Under the pieces are notes generated by a model. The model had not been told where the DNA came from. It searched no databases and saw only the letters and a program-made list of their open reading frames with translations. A stretch of 64,000 nucleotides of DNA, from the NCBI RefSeq assembly GCF_013602415.1, contig NZ_WPAG02000002.1:2731480-2795479 (forward strand). The letters are read 5' to 3'. Shown piece by piece: positions 51,009-59,834 of the stretch (position 1 is the stretch's first letter; each line of letters opens with the position of its first letter). The position numbers were made by a program, and so were the translations under genes. This stretch comes from Rhodococcus sp. B50. Lineage in GTDB: Bacteria > Actinomycetota > Actinomycetes > Mycobacteriales > Mycobacteriaceae.

Positions 51009-51815
51009 ATGAGCACGCCACCGCGTCCGAATGCCGCTGTATCCGGTCTGCGCTGGCTCGGGCATGCCACCACGCTGATCGAGGACCGCGGGACGGTCGT
51101 GCTGACCGATCCGGTGCTCACCGACCGCATCGCGCACCTGCACCGCCGGCGGGGCCCCACCCCTGCCGGACCGCACGTGCACGACCCGGATGCAGTCCTG
51201 CTCTCGCATCTGCACGCGGATCACACCCACCTGCGGTCGTTGCGGTTGCTCGATCCCGACGTTCCGATCGTGGTCCCCTGGGGAGCAGCCGACGGATTGC
51301 CGGCACTGCGTCGATTCGCCGACCGGCTGGTGCCGTTGCGTCCCGGCGAGGGGACACGGATCGGCACGGTCACCGTGCGTGCCGTGCCCGCCCGGCACGA
51401 TGGTCGCCGTTGGCGCCGTGGCCCGGAACTCGCGCCGGCGGTCGGATACGTCGTCGAGGGAGACCGGCGCACCTATTTCGCCGGCGATACGGATCTGTAT
51501 CCGGGTCTCGCGGAGCACGTCGGGCCGGTGGATCTGGCGTTGCTACCCGTGGGAGGTTGGGGACCCACCCTCGGCGACGGTCATCTCGATCCCGGCCGGG
51601 CCGCTGTCGTCGCCCGTCTGGTGCAGGCGGGCCTGGCCGTACCGATCCACTACGGCACGCTGTGGCCGATCGGATTCGACGCCGTCCGCCCCCGGTTGTT
51701 CTTCGGGCCCGGCGCCGAGTTCGTCCGTCGGGCCGAGCGCACAGGGATCGTTGCCGTGGAGCTGGACCCGGGCGACGCACTCGGCGCATCGGGTACCGGT
51801 CCGGCCGACCGGTGA
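51009..51815 (+). CDS. Metallo-beta-lactamase-fold hydrolase (UlaG-like)
   Basis: 268 residues; ATG 51009 with AAGG upstream. Motif HLHADH (SHLHADHTHL), Asp in FAGDTDLY and later His (PIHYGTLWP) form the metal site. Begins SGLRWLGHATTLIEDRGTVVLTDPVL, typical of the UlaG/lactonase group. The substrate is unknown. It shares a short divergent promoter region with the phosphatase-fold gene. Confidence 0.85.
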   Translation: MSTPPRPNAAVSGLRWLGHATTLIEDRGTVVLTDPVLTDRIAHLHRRRGPTPAGPHVHDPDAVLLSHLHADHTHLRSLRLLDPDVPIVVPWGAADGLPALRRFADRLVPLRPGEGTRIGTVTVRAVPARHDGRRWRRGPELAPAVGYVVEGDRRTYFAGDTDLYPGLAEHVGPVDLALLPVGGWGPTLGDGHLDPGRAAVVARLVQAGLAVPIHYGTLWPIGFDAVRPRLFFGPGAEFVRRAERTGIVAVELDPGDALGASGTGPADR

Positions 51816-51847
51816 GATCGTGATCGGCGCTGGGTAATCCGTGGCGA

Positions 51848-52690
51848 TCAGCTCGATCGCACGGGCGACATCGGCTCGAACGGCCGGAACTGCTCTTCGC
51901 TGCCCCGAATGATGCCCGCGCTCGACTCCGGCACCTCCAGCCAGGCCCCTTCGAGATCCCGGAGGGGTTCGGACACCACGAAACGGGTGTCGTCCCCCAG
52001 CCTGTACAACACCTCCACTTCGGGATGCTGCGCCCGTACAGCCGTGATGTCGGCCGAGTAGAACAGCGAACGTGTCTGTCGCTCCGTCGAATACCGGAAA
52101 ATCCAGACCGAGATACCGTCTGTGGTGGCAAGCGTTCCCTGCATCGGATTCTCGACACCGCGACGGGCGCCGACGTCCTCCACGAAACCGACGGCCTTCG
52201 CCACAGCGGTGAACGGATCATCGGTGAGACCGAAGGTCAGCGCGAGGAAGAACAACATCTCGGAGTCGGTCGAGCCTTCGATCCCGTCGTAGAGACTCGG
52301 ATCCACTGCCATCGCCAGATCCCGCTTCATCACGTGGAAACCGCGCACCGCGCCGTTGTGCATCCACATCCAGTTCTCGTGCCGGAAGGGATGACAATTA
52401 CTGCGCTGCACAGCGGTGCCCGTCGAGGCACGGATGTGCGCGAACATCAGCGGCGTCCGGATCTGGGAGGCGATCTCCCGCAGGTTCCTCTCGTTCCAGG
52501 CAGGTTCGATGCACTTGAACAAGGCCGGCCTCGGGCCTTCTCCGTACCAGCCGATCCCGAACCCGTCGCCGTTCGTGGTGGTCGCCCCCATCCTGGAATG
52601 CAGGCTCTGGTCGATCAGGGAGTGGACCGGCCGGAAGAGCACGTCGTCCATCAGGACCGGGTCACCGGTATACGCCATCCATCTGCACAC
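51848..52690 (-). CDS. Class II glutamine amidotransferase
   Basis: 280 residues. GTG 52690 is chosen because it puts the catalytic Cys at position 2 (MCRWMAYTGDP), as required for the N-terminal nucleophile; a longer frame (ATG 52714) would bury it. Motifs GDGFGIGWYG, FAHIRASTGT, NCHPFRH and WMWMHNGAVRG are typical of the YafJ/EgtC-like group. It releases ammonia from glutamine or acts as a related hydrolase; no ergothioneine genes are nearby, so EgtC itself is not implied. Confidence 0.88.
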   Translation of the reverse strand: MCRWMAYTGDPVLMDDVLFRPVHSLIDQSLHSRMGATTTNGDGFGIGWYGEGPRPALFKCIEPAWNERNLREIASQIRTPLMFAHIRASTGTAVQRSNCHPFRHENWMWMHNGAVRGFHVMKRDLAMAVDPSLYDGIEGSTDSEMLFFLALTFGLTDDPFTAVAKAVGFVEDVGARRGVENPMQGTLATTDGISVWIFRYSTERQTRSLFYSADITAVRAQHPEVEVLYRLGDDTRFVVSEPLRDLEGAWLEVPESSAGIIRGSEEQFRPFEPMSPVRSS

Positions 52691-52738
52691 ACATACATTG
52701 AAGTTGTCCGACACCTCGGAGCGTGACGTAGTGAGACT

Positions 52739-54061
52739 TCATTTCGGCCACAATATCTTCCGCAGCCCTGCGTAATCGAGGTGCGGAGGCGGCAACCTCA
52801 CTCCCGGACGGTCACGGGGAACACGAACACGTAGCGCTCCGGTGGAGATCGTGCATCGTACGGGTGTCGACAACATCACCGCCTCGCCGTCGACGCCGAC
52901 CGGAATCTCCGACACGTCCGAATCGACGACCACCTCTGTCGCGGTGCGCTGCACCAGGCCTCGGCTGTGAGTGCGGCGGAACAGGCCGACGGCCTGGCGG
53001 GCGTTCGAGACCGAGATCGCGACGACACCGAGCCGCCCACTGTCCAAACGGGTTCTTCGTCCGAGTCCCGCCAGGTCGTCGAAGGTGTACGGGCCGTTGC
53101 TGACCAGGACCGCCTGTGGCCCGTCGACGGTCTCGGTATCGATTCTCGCCCGCAATCCCGGCCTACCCTGTTCACCGAGCAGTTCCGGCAGCATCTGCAA
53201 CACCGTCGCCGTCTTGTCGGCGCGGTACTGCGGGCTCCGGACCACCTCCGCGTAGACACCGAAGGACGCATTGTTGACGAACGGGCGACCGTTGATCCGG
53301 CCGAGATCGACTCGCAGTTCGACGCCGTCGCGGAGAGCATCCAGGCCCGCAGCGGGATCGTCCCGGTCCAACCCGAGATCGAGGGCGAAATGGTTCCGGG
53401 TTCCGGCGCTGATCACGACGAACGGAAGTCGATGTTCCGCTGCGACCGCCGCGACCAGGGCCTGAGTTCCGTCGCCACCCGCAACGCCGAGCAGGTCCGC
53501 CCCTCGCTCGACGGCCTTCTCCGCCAGTTCGGTGACGTCGAGCTGCTGCGGTCCGCTCAACAACACCACTTCTGCCCCGAGTTCCTCGGCCTTGCGCTGC
53601 AGGTCGAAACGGACGACCTTGCCGCCGCCCGAGCGGGGATTCATGACGAAGAAAGGATGCCGGACGGGCACGGCCGGAAAGACGGGCTGCGGGGTCGGCC
53701 GAGCATGTCGTAGAGCGCGGCGTCCACACGCGACCGCCACGGCGACGAGCAGCACCGATACGACTGCGACCCACAGGTGGCCCGCCGCTGCGAAGACGAC
53801 CACCACGACGACCGGCGCGAGAACGGTCACGGCCAGCGCAGCCCCGCGGATCACACCGTGGTGCGTGAGGAACCAGTAGGCCCCGGCAACGGCCAGGGCG
53901 GCACCGGCCACCGCGACCAGCAGCAGCGCGACGACGCCGCGCAGACCCGCCTCCGCTAGAGGCACCACGATCGCCGCGATCACGGCGACACAGGCCGCCC
54001 ATGCCCACCAGCGCGATTCGGTGGCGTTCTCGCCGGTACTCGGGTCGTGATCTTCGGGCAT
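52739..54061 (-). CDS. Diacylglycerol-kinase-family lipid kinase with membrane N terminus
   Basis: 440 residues from ATG 54061 (GAGG upstream). Four hydrophobic segments in residues 15-115, then the DAGK catalytic domain: FVMNPRSGGGK, GVAGGDGTQ, VISAGTRNHFALDLGL. C-terminal beta-rich lipid-binding half (VRSPQYRADKTATVLQ, YTFDDLAGLG). Likely phosphorylates a lipid or sphingosine-like substrate at the membrane. Confidence 0.87.
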   Translation of the reverse strand: MPEDHDPSTGENATESRWWAWAACVAVIAAIVVPLAEAGLRGVVALLLVAVAGAALAVAGAYWFLTHHGVIRGAALAVTVLAPVVVVVVFAAAGHLWVAVVSVLLVAVAVACGRRALRHARPTPQPVFPAVPVRHPFFVMNPRSGGGKVVRFDLQRKAEELGAEVVLLSGPQQLDVTELAEKAVERGADLLGVAGGDGTQALVAAVAAEHRLPFVVISAGTRNHFALDLGLDRDDPAAGLDALRDGVELRVDLGRINGRPFVNNASFGVYAEVVRSPQYRADKTATVLQMLPELLGEQGRPGLRARIDTETVDGPQAVLVSNGPYTFDDLAGLGRRTRLDSGRLGVVAISVSNARQAVGLFRRTHSRGLVQRTATEVVVDSDVSEIPVGVDGEAVMLSTPVRCTISTGALRVRVPRDRPGVRLPPPHLDYAGLRKILWPK

Positions 54062-54190
54062 GGAGATCGACCTCGCAATCGCATCGAGTACCGAGCGCCT
54101 CGTCGTCGCTGTCGCTCCGGCACGAACCGCTTGATACGAGGCTAAAGGGTGCACGCCTCGCCGGAGGTGGTGTCCGAGAAGCCGGTCGGT

Positions 54191-54628
54191 TCAGTTCTCG
54201 CCGTAGCGGTGCGCGAAAGTGTCGAGCGACGACTGCAGGTCGCCGTGCAGGGCGCGAGCCACCCCCGACCCGATCGGGCCGAACAGCGGCGCCCCGCCGA
54301 GTTCGATCTTCATGGTCAGCGTCGAACCGTCCCGGCGGGCTGCGACGGCGAGTCGCATGGAGAACTTGGTGCCGCCCTTGCCCGTTCCCTTCAACACCAC
54401 GTGGTGCGGTGCGGCCAGTTCGACGATGGTCCACGTGACCCGGTTGCGCATGCCCTTGACCGACACCACCGACTGCAGCGTGGTGCCCTCGGCAAGAGCG
54501 TCGGGCAGGTCGCTGCGCCAGCCGTCGTGGATGCTCAGCCACTCATCGAACGAACTCAGACGGGAAGCGCGCTCCCAGGCAGCGTGTGGATCGAGCGGAA
54601 GGTCGGTGGACACTTCGAGTTTCGCCAT
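54191..54628 (-). CDS. SRPBCC (START-like) superfamily protein
   Basis: 145 residues from ATG 54628. Begins AKLEVSTDLPLDPHAAWERASRLSSFDEWLSIHDGW, a standard SRPBCC/polyketide-cyclase-like pattern. Small hydrophobic-ligand-binding fold; ligand unknown. Not linked to a pathway. Confidence 0.85.
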   Translation of the reverse strand: MAKLEVSTDLPLDPHAAWERASRLSSFDEWLSIHDGWRSDLPDALAEGTTLQSVVSVKGMRNRVTWTIVELAAPHHVVLKGTGKGGTKFSMRLAVAARRDGSTLTMKIELGGAPLFGPIGSGVARALHGDLQSSLDTFAHRYGEN

Positions 54629-54679
54629 GGTCCGCAACAGTAGACGCTCGGTTCCGGGGACGGAGACCCGAGACACGAC

Positions 54680-54711
54680 GGTGGCCCGCCCCCGATCGGG
54701 AGCGGGCCACC
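54680..54711 (-). terminator. Terminator of the symporter operon
   Basis: GGTGGCCCGC (54680-54689) pairs with GCGGGCCACC (54702-54711), with an inner CCCGATCGGG (54691-54700) palindrome. It is 13 bp past the stop of the sodium-solute symporter gene. Confidence 0.8.
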
Positions 54712-54724
54712 GCGGCACGGAGGA

Positions 54725-56359
54725 TCAGTGGGAGACGGCCTTCTCCACACCGACACCGGTGAGCGAACGAACCTCCATCTCCGCCTGCTTGTACCGGTCC
54801 TCCTGCTTGCGGCGTCCGACGAAGGTGCCGACGATCCCGAGGACGAACGCGAGCGGGATCGACACGATGCCCGGGTTCGACAACGGGAACCACGAGAAGT
54901 CCACGTCCGGGAACATCGCCGACGGGGCACCGGATACCGCCGGGGAGAACACGATGAGGACGAGGCAGCTGATCAGACCACCGTAGATGCTGAACAGGGC
55001 GCCGGTCGTGTTGAACTTCCGCCAGAACAGCGAGTACAGCAGCGTCGGCAGGTTCGCCGAAGCGGCGACCGCGAAGGCCAGTGCCACGAGGAAGGCGATG
55101 TTCTGTCCCATGGCGAGGATGCCGAGGACGATCGACACCAGACCGATCACGACGACCGTGATCCGCGAGACCCGCACCTGCTCGTCCTCCGTGGCGTTGC
55201 CACGCTTGATGACGCTGGCGTAGATGTCGTGAGCGAACGACGCCGAAGCGGTGATGGCCAGGCCGGCGACGACCGCGAGGATCGTTGCGAAGGCGACCGC
55301 CGAGATGATCGCGAGGAACAGCGTTCCGCCGAGCTCGAAGGCCAGCAGCGGGGCCGCCGCGTTCTCCTTGCCGGGAGCACCGAGGATCGCGTCGGGGCCG
55401 ACCATCTTCGCGGCACCGTAACCGAGGACCAGGGTGAACAGGTAGAAGGCGCCGATGAGCGCGATGGCCCAGGTGACCGAGCGACGAGCTTCCTTGGCGG
55501 TGGGCACGGTGTAGAAGCGCATCAGCACGTGCGGCAGACCCGCGGTACCGAGGACCAGCGCGAGGCCGAGCGAGAGGAAGTCGATCTGCGACATGTTGCT
55601 GATGCCGTACTTGGCACCGGGAGCGAGCACGTCACGCTGCGCGACGGCCTCGTTCGACGAGCTCGACACCATCGCCTGAGCGTCGGCGAGCAGCTGCGAG
55701 AAGTTGCCCCGCACCGCGAACAGGACGAGCACGAACATCAGGCCTGCACCGGCGATGAGCAGCACGGCCTTGACCATCTGCACGTAGGTCGTGCCCTTCA
55801 TGCCGCCGATCAGCACGTACACGATCATGAGCACACCAACGACCGCGACGACGATGGCCTGGCCGACCTTGCCCTCGATGTCGAGCAGCAACGCCACGAG
55901 TCCGCCGGCGCCGGCCATCTGCGCGAGCAGGTAGAACAGCGACACCGCGAGAGTCGAGAGCGCCGCCGCCATACGCACGGGGCGTTCCTTGAGCCGGAAA
56001 CTCAGCACGTCCGCCATCGTGAAGCGGCCCGTGTTGCGGAGCAGCTCGGCGACGAGCAGCAGGGCGACGAGCCATGCCACGAGGAAGCCGATCGAGTACA
56101 GGAAGCCGTCGTAACCGTAGACGGCGATCGCACCCGCGATACCGAGGAACGACGCGGCCGACAGATAATCGCCTGCGATGGCGAAACCGTTCTGCGGGCC
56201 GGAGAACTGGCCGCCGCCGGTGTAGAAGTCGGAAGCCTTCTTCGTCGTGCGGCTGGCCTTGATGACCAGTGCCATCGTGACGACGACGAACGCGACGAAG
56301 ATGGCGATATTGAGGATCGGGTTACCGACGTCGGTCCCACCCTGCGCGAGAACGGTCAC
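54725..56359 (-). CDS. Sodium:solute symporter, acetate/monocarboxylate permease type
   Basis: 544 residues from GTG 56359, overlapping the DUF485 stop in GTGA. About 13 helices; GGGQFSGPQNGFAIAGDYLSAASFLGIAG is typical of ActP/MctC-like permeases, as is GLPHVLMRFYTVPTAKEARRS. Likely takes up acetate or a related short carboxylate with Na+ or H+. Confidence 0.9.
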   Translation of the reverse strand: MTVLAQGGTDVGNPILNIAIFVAFVVVTMALVIKASRTTKKASDFYTGGGQFSGPQNGFAIAGDYLSAASFLGIAGAIAVYGYDGFLYSIGFLVAWLVALLLVAELLRNTGRFTMADVLSFRLKERPVRMAAALSTLAVSLFYLLAQMAGAGGLVALLLDIEGKVGQAIVVAVVGVLMIVYVLIGGMKGTTYVQMVKAVLLIAGAGLMFVLVLFAVRGNFSQLLADAQAMVSSSSNEAVAQRDVLAPGAKYGISNMSQIDFLSLGLALVLGTAGLPHVLMRFYTVPTAKEARRSVTWAIALIGAFYLFTLVLGYGAAKMVGPDAILGAPGKENAAAPLLAFELGGTLFLAIISAVAFATILAVVAGLAITASASFAHDIYASVIKRGNATEDEQVRVSRITVVVIGLVSIVLGILAMGQNIAFLVALAFAVAASANLPTLLYSLFWRKFNTTGALFSIYGGLISCLVLIVFSPAVSGAPSAMFPDVDFSWFPLSNPGIVSIPLAFVLGIVGTFVGRRKQEDRYKQAEMEVRSLTGVGVEKAVSH

Positions 56360-56721
56360 TGCTGCGGTCCTTCCAGTTCCTCGCGGATCGCGGCGGAACG
56401 CGGATCCAGCTCACGACCGGCGAACTTCACGTACACGGCGGTGATCACGAAGGTCGTGACGAACTGGCCCAGACCCAGGATCAACCCGACGTTGATGTTG
56501 CCGATGACCTTCGTCGCCATGAACTCGTCCGCATAAGTTGCCAGCAGGACGTACAGGGCGTACCAGGCCAGGAAGAACGCCGTCACCGGAAACACGAAAC
56601 GGCGCAGGCGGCTGCGCAGTTCCTGGAACTCCGGGCTCTCCTGCATCGTGACGAACTCCTGCGGCGTCGGTATCCGCCGCTGCTGGGGTACGCCACTCTC
56701 GCTGAGTGGTGCTGTGGTCAC
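56356..56721 (-). CDS. DUF485-family small membrane protein
   Basis: 121 residues from GTG 56721 (AGGAG 6 nt upstream). Two membrane helices (about 45-65 and 76-100). DUF485 proteins are the standard small partners of ActP-type symporters. Coupled by overlap to the symporter gene. Confidence 0.9.
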   Translation of the reverse strand: MTTAPLSESGVPQQRRIPTPQEFVTMQESPEFQELRSRLRRFVFPVTAFFLAWYALYVLLATYADEFMATKVIGNINVGLILGLGQFVTTFVITAVYVKFAGRELDPRSAAIREELEGPQQ

Positions 56722-56822
56722 TGCCGACTCCTTGGTAGTCGTGTGAAGTGAGGGTGATCACAACGTTAATGAGACGGCAGTCACACGAACAGAGACCGGA
56801 ACAGGCGGAACGACGAGGGGAG

Positions 56823-56839
56823 CGCTCGTGCGACGAGCG
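56823..56839 (-). terminator. Hairpin after the second symporter gene
   Basis: CGCTCGT (56823-56829) pairs with ACGAGCG (56833-56839), 3-nt loop, directly after the stop at 56846. It separates the two symporter operons. Confidence 0.6.
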
Positions 56840-56845
56840 GTCGCG

Positions 56846-58642
56846 TCACCGCGACGAACGGCGCCTCTCCCCGGGTCCCCGCCCCCGGTCGCCGAACGCT
56901 CCGAGTTCGCGGTCACGGCCCATGCCGAGCCGCTCGGGCACGTGCATGCGGGAGAACGTCCGGCCCACGTCGCGCGGTATCCGCCGACGCGTCAGCACGC
57001 TCACCGCGATCATCGTGACGAACGCCAGCGGCACGCTCAACGCCGCCGGATAGGCGGAGAGCACCGTCGGCCACCCCGCGGCCACCGACGGATCGATCGG
57101 CAGCAGCACGGTCGCCAGGGCAGCGCCTCCCGCGACGAGACCACCGACGACCATCCCCGCCGCGGCACCGATCGCGGTGAGGCCACGCCACCAGATCCCC
57201 AGGACCAGCAGGGGACACAGCGTCGACGCGGCGATCGCGAAGACCTGTCCCACCGAACGCGACAGGTCGAGCGAGGTCACCGACAGCGCCAGCACGAGCG
57301 GCACCACGCCCGCGAGCACCGCGGCGATCCGGAAGTCGCGCACCCGTCCGCGCAGCACGTCCGTGGACAGCACGCCCGCGACACTGACCAGCAACCCGGA
57401 GGAGGTCGACAGGAAGGCCGCGATCGCGCCCGAGGCGACGAGGGCCGCGAGCAACTGCCCGCCCCAGCCGGACAGCACCGATCCCGGCAGCAACAGCACC
57501 GCGGCGTCCGACCGTCCCGTGATGAGCAACTGCGGGACGTACAGGCGCGCGAACACTCCGAGCAGCGTCGGGAACAGATAGAACAGTCCGAGCAGCCCGA
57601 TCACGGCGAAGGACGTCACGCGCGCCGCGCGACCGTCCGGGTTCGTGTAGAAGCGCACCAGCACGTGCGGCAGACCCATGGTTCCGAGGAAGGTCGCGAG
57701 CATCAGCGAGTAGACCTGGAACAACGGATGTTCGCTGCTCGCTCCCAATCCGGCCCCCGGCGACGCCCAGCTGTCGTTGTCGGTCGGCGCACCGGCCACC
57801 ACCGGCACCGGAGAACCGGCATCGAGGACGAGTTCGGTGCCGGCCCCGAGGACGTGCTCACCGGGCTCGAGTTCGAAATCACCTGCGACCGATCGGCCGT
57901 CGATCTCCCCGGTCACCACGACCGGCAACGGCTCGGCGACCTGCACGACCACGTCGATCGTCACGTCGACGGTCGTGGTCTCCGTGACGGTGGGCGGCAC
58001 GGGCTCGTCGACGGCCCGGTGGTCGCCGACGAAGTGCAGCGTCAGCACCAGCGCCGGCAACGCGACGGCAGTGAGTTTGAGCCAGTACTGGAATGCCTGC
58101 ACGAACGTGATCGAGCGCATCCCGCCGCCGACGACGTTGGCCACGACGATCGCGCCGACCACCGCAACACCCACCCAGTCGGGTACTCCCAGAAGGATGT
58201 TGAGGGTGAGCCCTGCTCCTTGGAACTGCGGGACCAGATAGAGGATGCAGATGATGGCCACGACCATCATCGACAGGGTGCGCAGCCACTTCTCCCCCAG
58301 CCGGAACTCCGCGAAGTCCGGGACGGTGTAGGCACCCGACCGTCGCAGCGGCGCAGCGACGAACAGCAGCAGACCCAGATAGCCCGCCGTGAAACCGACG
58401 GGATACCACAGTGCGTCGGCGCCGAACTTCGCGACGAGTCCGGCGACACCGAGGAAGGAGGCTGCGGAGAGATACTCACCGGATATCGCCGCGGCGTTCC
58501 AGCGAGGTCCCACACTGCGCGAGGCGACGAGGAAATCCGAGGTGGTGCGCGCCATCCGCACGCCGTACACGCCGATCGCGACGGTGGCGATCGCCGCGGC
58601 GACGAGACCGACGACGGTGGCGACGGGAATCGATCCGCTCAC
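56846..58642 (-). CDS. Second sodium:solute symporter with an extra exported loop
   Basis: 598 residues from GTG 58642. About 13 helices with FLVASRSVGPRWNAAAISGEYLSAASFLGVAG and GLPHVLVRFYTNPDGRAARVTS, related to the ActP-type symporter at 54725-56359. Between residues about 205 and 305 is an insert rich in Val/Thr/Glu (PPTVTETTTVDVTIDVVVQV, FELEPGEHVLGAGTELVLDA), not present in the other symporter, likely a beta domain outside the membrane. Follows the LytS/LytTR pair and a small membrane protein. Confidence 0.87.
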   Translation of the reverse strand: MSGSIPVATVVGLVAAAIATVAIGVYGVRMARTTSDFLVASRSVGPRWNAAAISGEYLSAASFLGVAGLVAKFGADALWYPVGFTAGYLGLLLFVAAPLRRSGAYTVPDFAEFRLGEKWLRTLSMMVVAIICILYLVPQFQGAGLTLNILLGVPDWVGVAVVGAIVVANVVGGGMRSITFVQAFQYWLKLTAVALPALVLTLHFVGDHRAVDEPVPPTVTETTTVDVTIDVVVQVAEPLPVVVTGEIDGRSVAGDFELEPGEHVLGAGTELVLDAGSPVPVVAGAPTDNDSWASPGAGLGASSEHPLFQVYSLMLATFLGTMGLPHVLVRFYTNPDGRAARVTSFAVIGLLGLFYLFPTLLGVFARLYVPQLLITGRSDAAVLLLPGSVLSGWGGQLLAALVASGAIAAFLSTSSGLLVSVAGVLSTDVLRGRVRDFRIAAVLAGVVPLVLALSVTSLDLSRSVGQVFAIAASTLCPLLVLGIWWRGLTAIGAAAGMVVGGLVAGGAALATVLLPIDPSVAAGWPTVLSAYPAALSVPLAFVTMIAVSVLTRRRIPRDVGRTFSRMHVPERLGMGRDRELGAFGDRGRGPGERRRSSR

Positions 58643-58649
58643 GAGGTCG

Positions 58650-59024
58650 TCAATCGTCGGTGAGGTCGGTGAAATCCTGCTCGTTGCGTTCGGCGAGGCG
58701 CAGGTACACCCACGCGATACCGAGCAGGATCGGATAGCCGACCACCCCGAGCAACACCCACGGCAGGCGAATCCCCAGCACCGTCATCTCCGCGAGACCG
58801 GGAAAGACGTGGAACAGCACCGGAATCGCGCCGAGCAGACACACCGTGAACAACGCGACCCGAAGGGCGAGCCCGAGCTGCGCACGGACGAGCCCGCGGA
58901 CCATCGCGTCGCCGACCTCGGTCTGCTGCTGCACCTCGACGCGGGTGCGGACCATGCGCGCCCCGCGCCGCTCGGCGAGAACGACCCTCTGCCGCTGCGG
59001 AGGCGAACCACCGGTGGTGCTCAT
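58650..59024 (-). CDS. Small membrane partner of the second symporter
   Basis: 124 residues from ATG 59024, overlapping the LytTR regulator stop in ATGA. Two membrane helices (about 50-75 and 80-105); a basic, Gln-rich N terminus. It takes the place of DUF485 in the other operon. Ends 7 bp before the symporter start. Confidence 0.78.
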   Translation of the reverse strand: MSTTGGSPPQRQRVVLAERRGARMVRTRVEVQQQTEVGDAMVRGLVRAQLGLALRVALFTVCLLGAIPVLFHVFPGLAEMTVLGIRLPWVLLGVVGYPILLGIAWVYLRLAERNEQDFTDLTDD

Positions 59025-59803
59025 CGCGACGTCCACGACTGCATGGGCCCGCGGATGAGCCGGTCCTTGAGCTCGCGGGTATGCCGGCGGCTGACGGGCA
59101 GTTCGACGGGCGGGGAGTTGCTGTCGCCGCGCAGGCATACGACGAGCCCCGAACCGACACTGCGGATACCGGTCACGAGCGGCAGCGCCACCAGATAGGA
59201 GCGGTGCACGCGGAGGAAGCCGGCGTCGGCCCAGCGGTTCTCGAGCGTCGATATCGGGATGCGGACCAGGTGCGAACCGGTCGCGGTGTGCAGTCGCGCA
59301 TAGTCGCCCTCGGCTTCGACCCAGTGGACCGACGAGCGCGGCACGAGCGTGGTCACGCCGCCGAGCTCGACGGGAATCACATCGTCGCCCGGACCGGTAT
59401 CGGATGTCGCCTGCGCGGTGGGTCGGCTGCGCTCGGCGATCCGCCGGACCGCTTCGGCGAGCCGTTCCTCACGGAGCGGTTTGAGGACGTAGTCGACGGC
59501 ACCGAGGTCGAATGCCGAGACCGCACGGTCGTCGTGCGCGGTCACGAACACCACGGCCGGGGACACCGCGAAATTGCGGAGAATGCCCGCGAGTTCCAGG
59601 CCGTCGAGTCCGGGCATGTTGATGTCGAGGAAGACCGCGTCGATGCCGCCGTCGCGCAGCACGCGCAGAGCGGTCGTCGCGTCTCCCGCGGTGTGCACGA
59701 CGCCGATCTCCTCCTGCGCGCGCAGCAGGTAGGCCAGCTCGTCGAGGGCCGGCGGTTCGTCGTCGACCGCCAGCACGGTCAGGTTGTCTGTGATCTCGTT
59801 CAC
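59021..59803 (-). CDS. LytTR-family response regulator
   Basis: 260 residues from GTG 59803. Receiver with acidic Asp15/Glu16-type residues and phospho-Asp in AVFLDINMPGLDGLE (about Asp60), FVTAHDD and Lys in VLKPL; LytTR DNA-binding domain (about 145-250; HWVEAEGDYARLHT, FLRVHRSYLV). Partner of the LytS-like kinase 31 bp upstream. Likely controls the symporter operon behind it. The start has no strong ribosome site. Confidence 0.9.
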   Translation of the reverse strand: MNEITDNLTVLAVDDEPPALDELAYLLRAQEEIGVVHTAGDATTALRVLRDGGIDAVFLDINMPGLDGLELAGILRNFAVSPAVVFVTAHDDRAVSAFDLGAVDYVLKPLREERLAEAVRRIAERSRPTAQATSDTGPGDDVIPVELGGVTTLVPRSSVHWVEAEGDYARLHTATGSHLVRIPISTLENRWADAGFLRVHRSYLVALPLVTGIRSVGSGLVVCLRGDSNSPPVELPVSRRHTRELKDRLIRGPMQSWTSR

Positions 59804-59834
59804 GGCGAATCCATCGTGCCATGTCGGGTGTTCC

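Noticed and set aside
49116..51815. A 899-codon open frame opposite the phosphatase-fold gene
   Set aside because: Antisense frame of a high-GC gene: Arg/His/Val-rich, no domain, no ribosome site. Only its 3' part (from 51009) is the real MBL-fold gene.
52691..52714. Longer start (ATG 52714) for the class II amidotransferase
   Set aside because: It would place eight residues before the catalytic N-terminal Cys; GTG 52690 puts Cys at position 2.
54728..56536. 602-codon frame opposite the first symporter gene
   Set aside because: Strongly biased Arg/Glu/Asp/His composition typical of the complement of a membrane protein gene.
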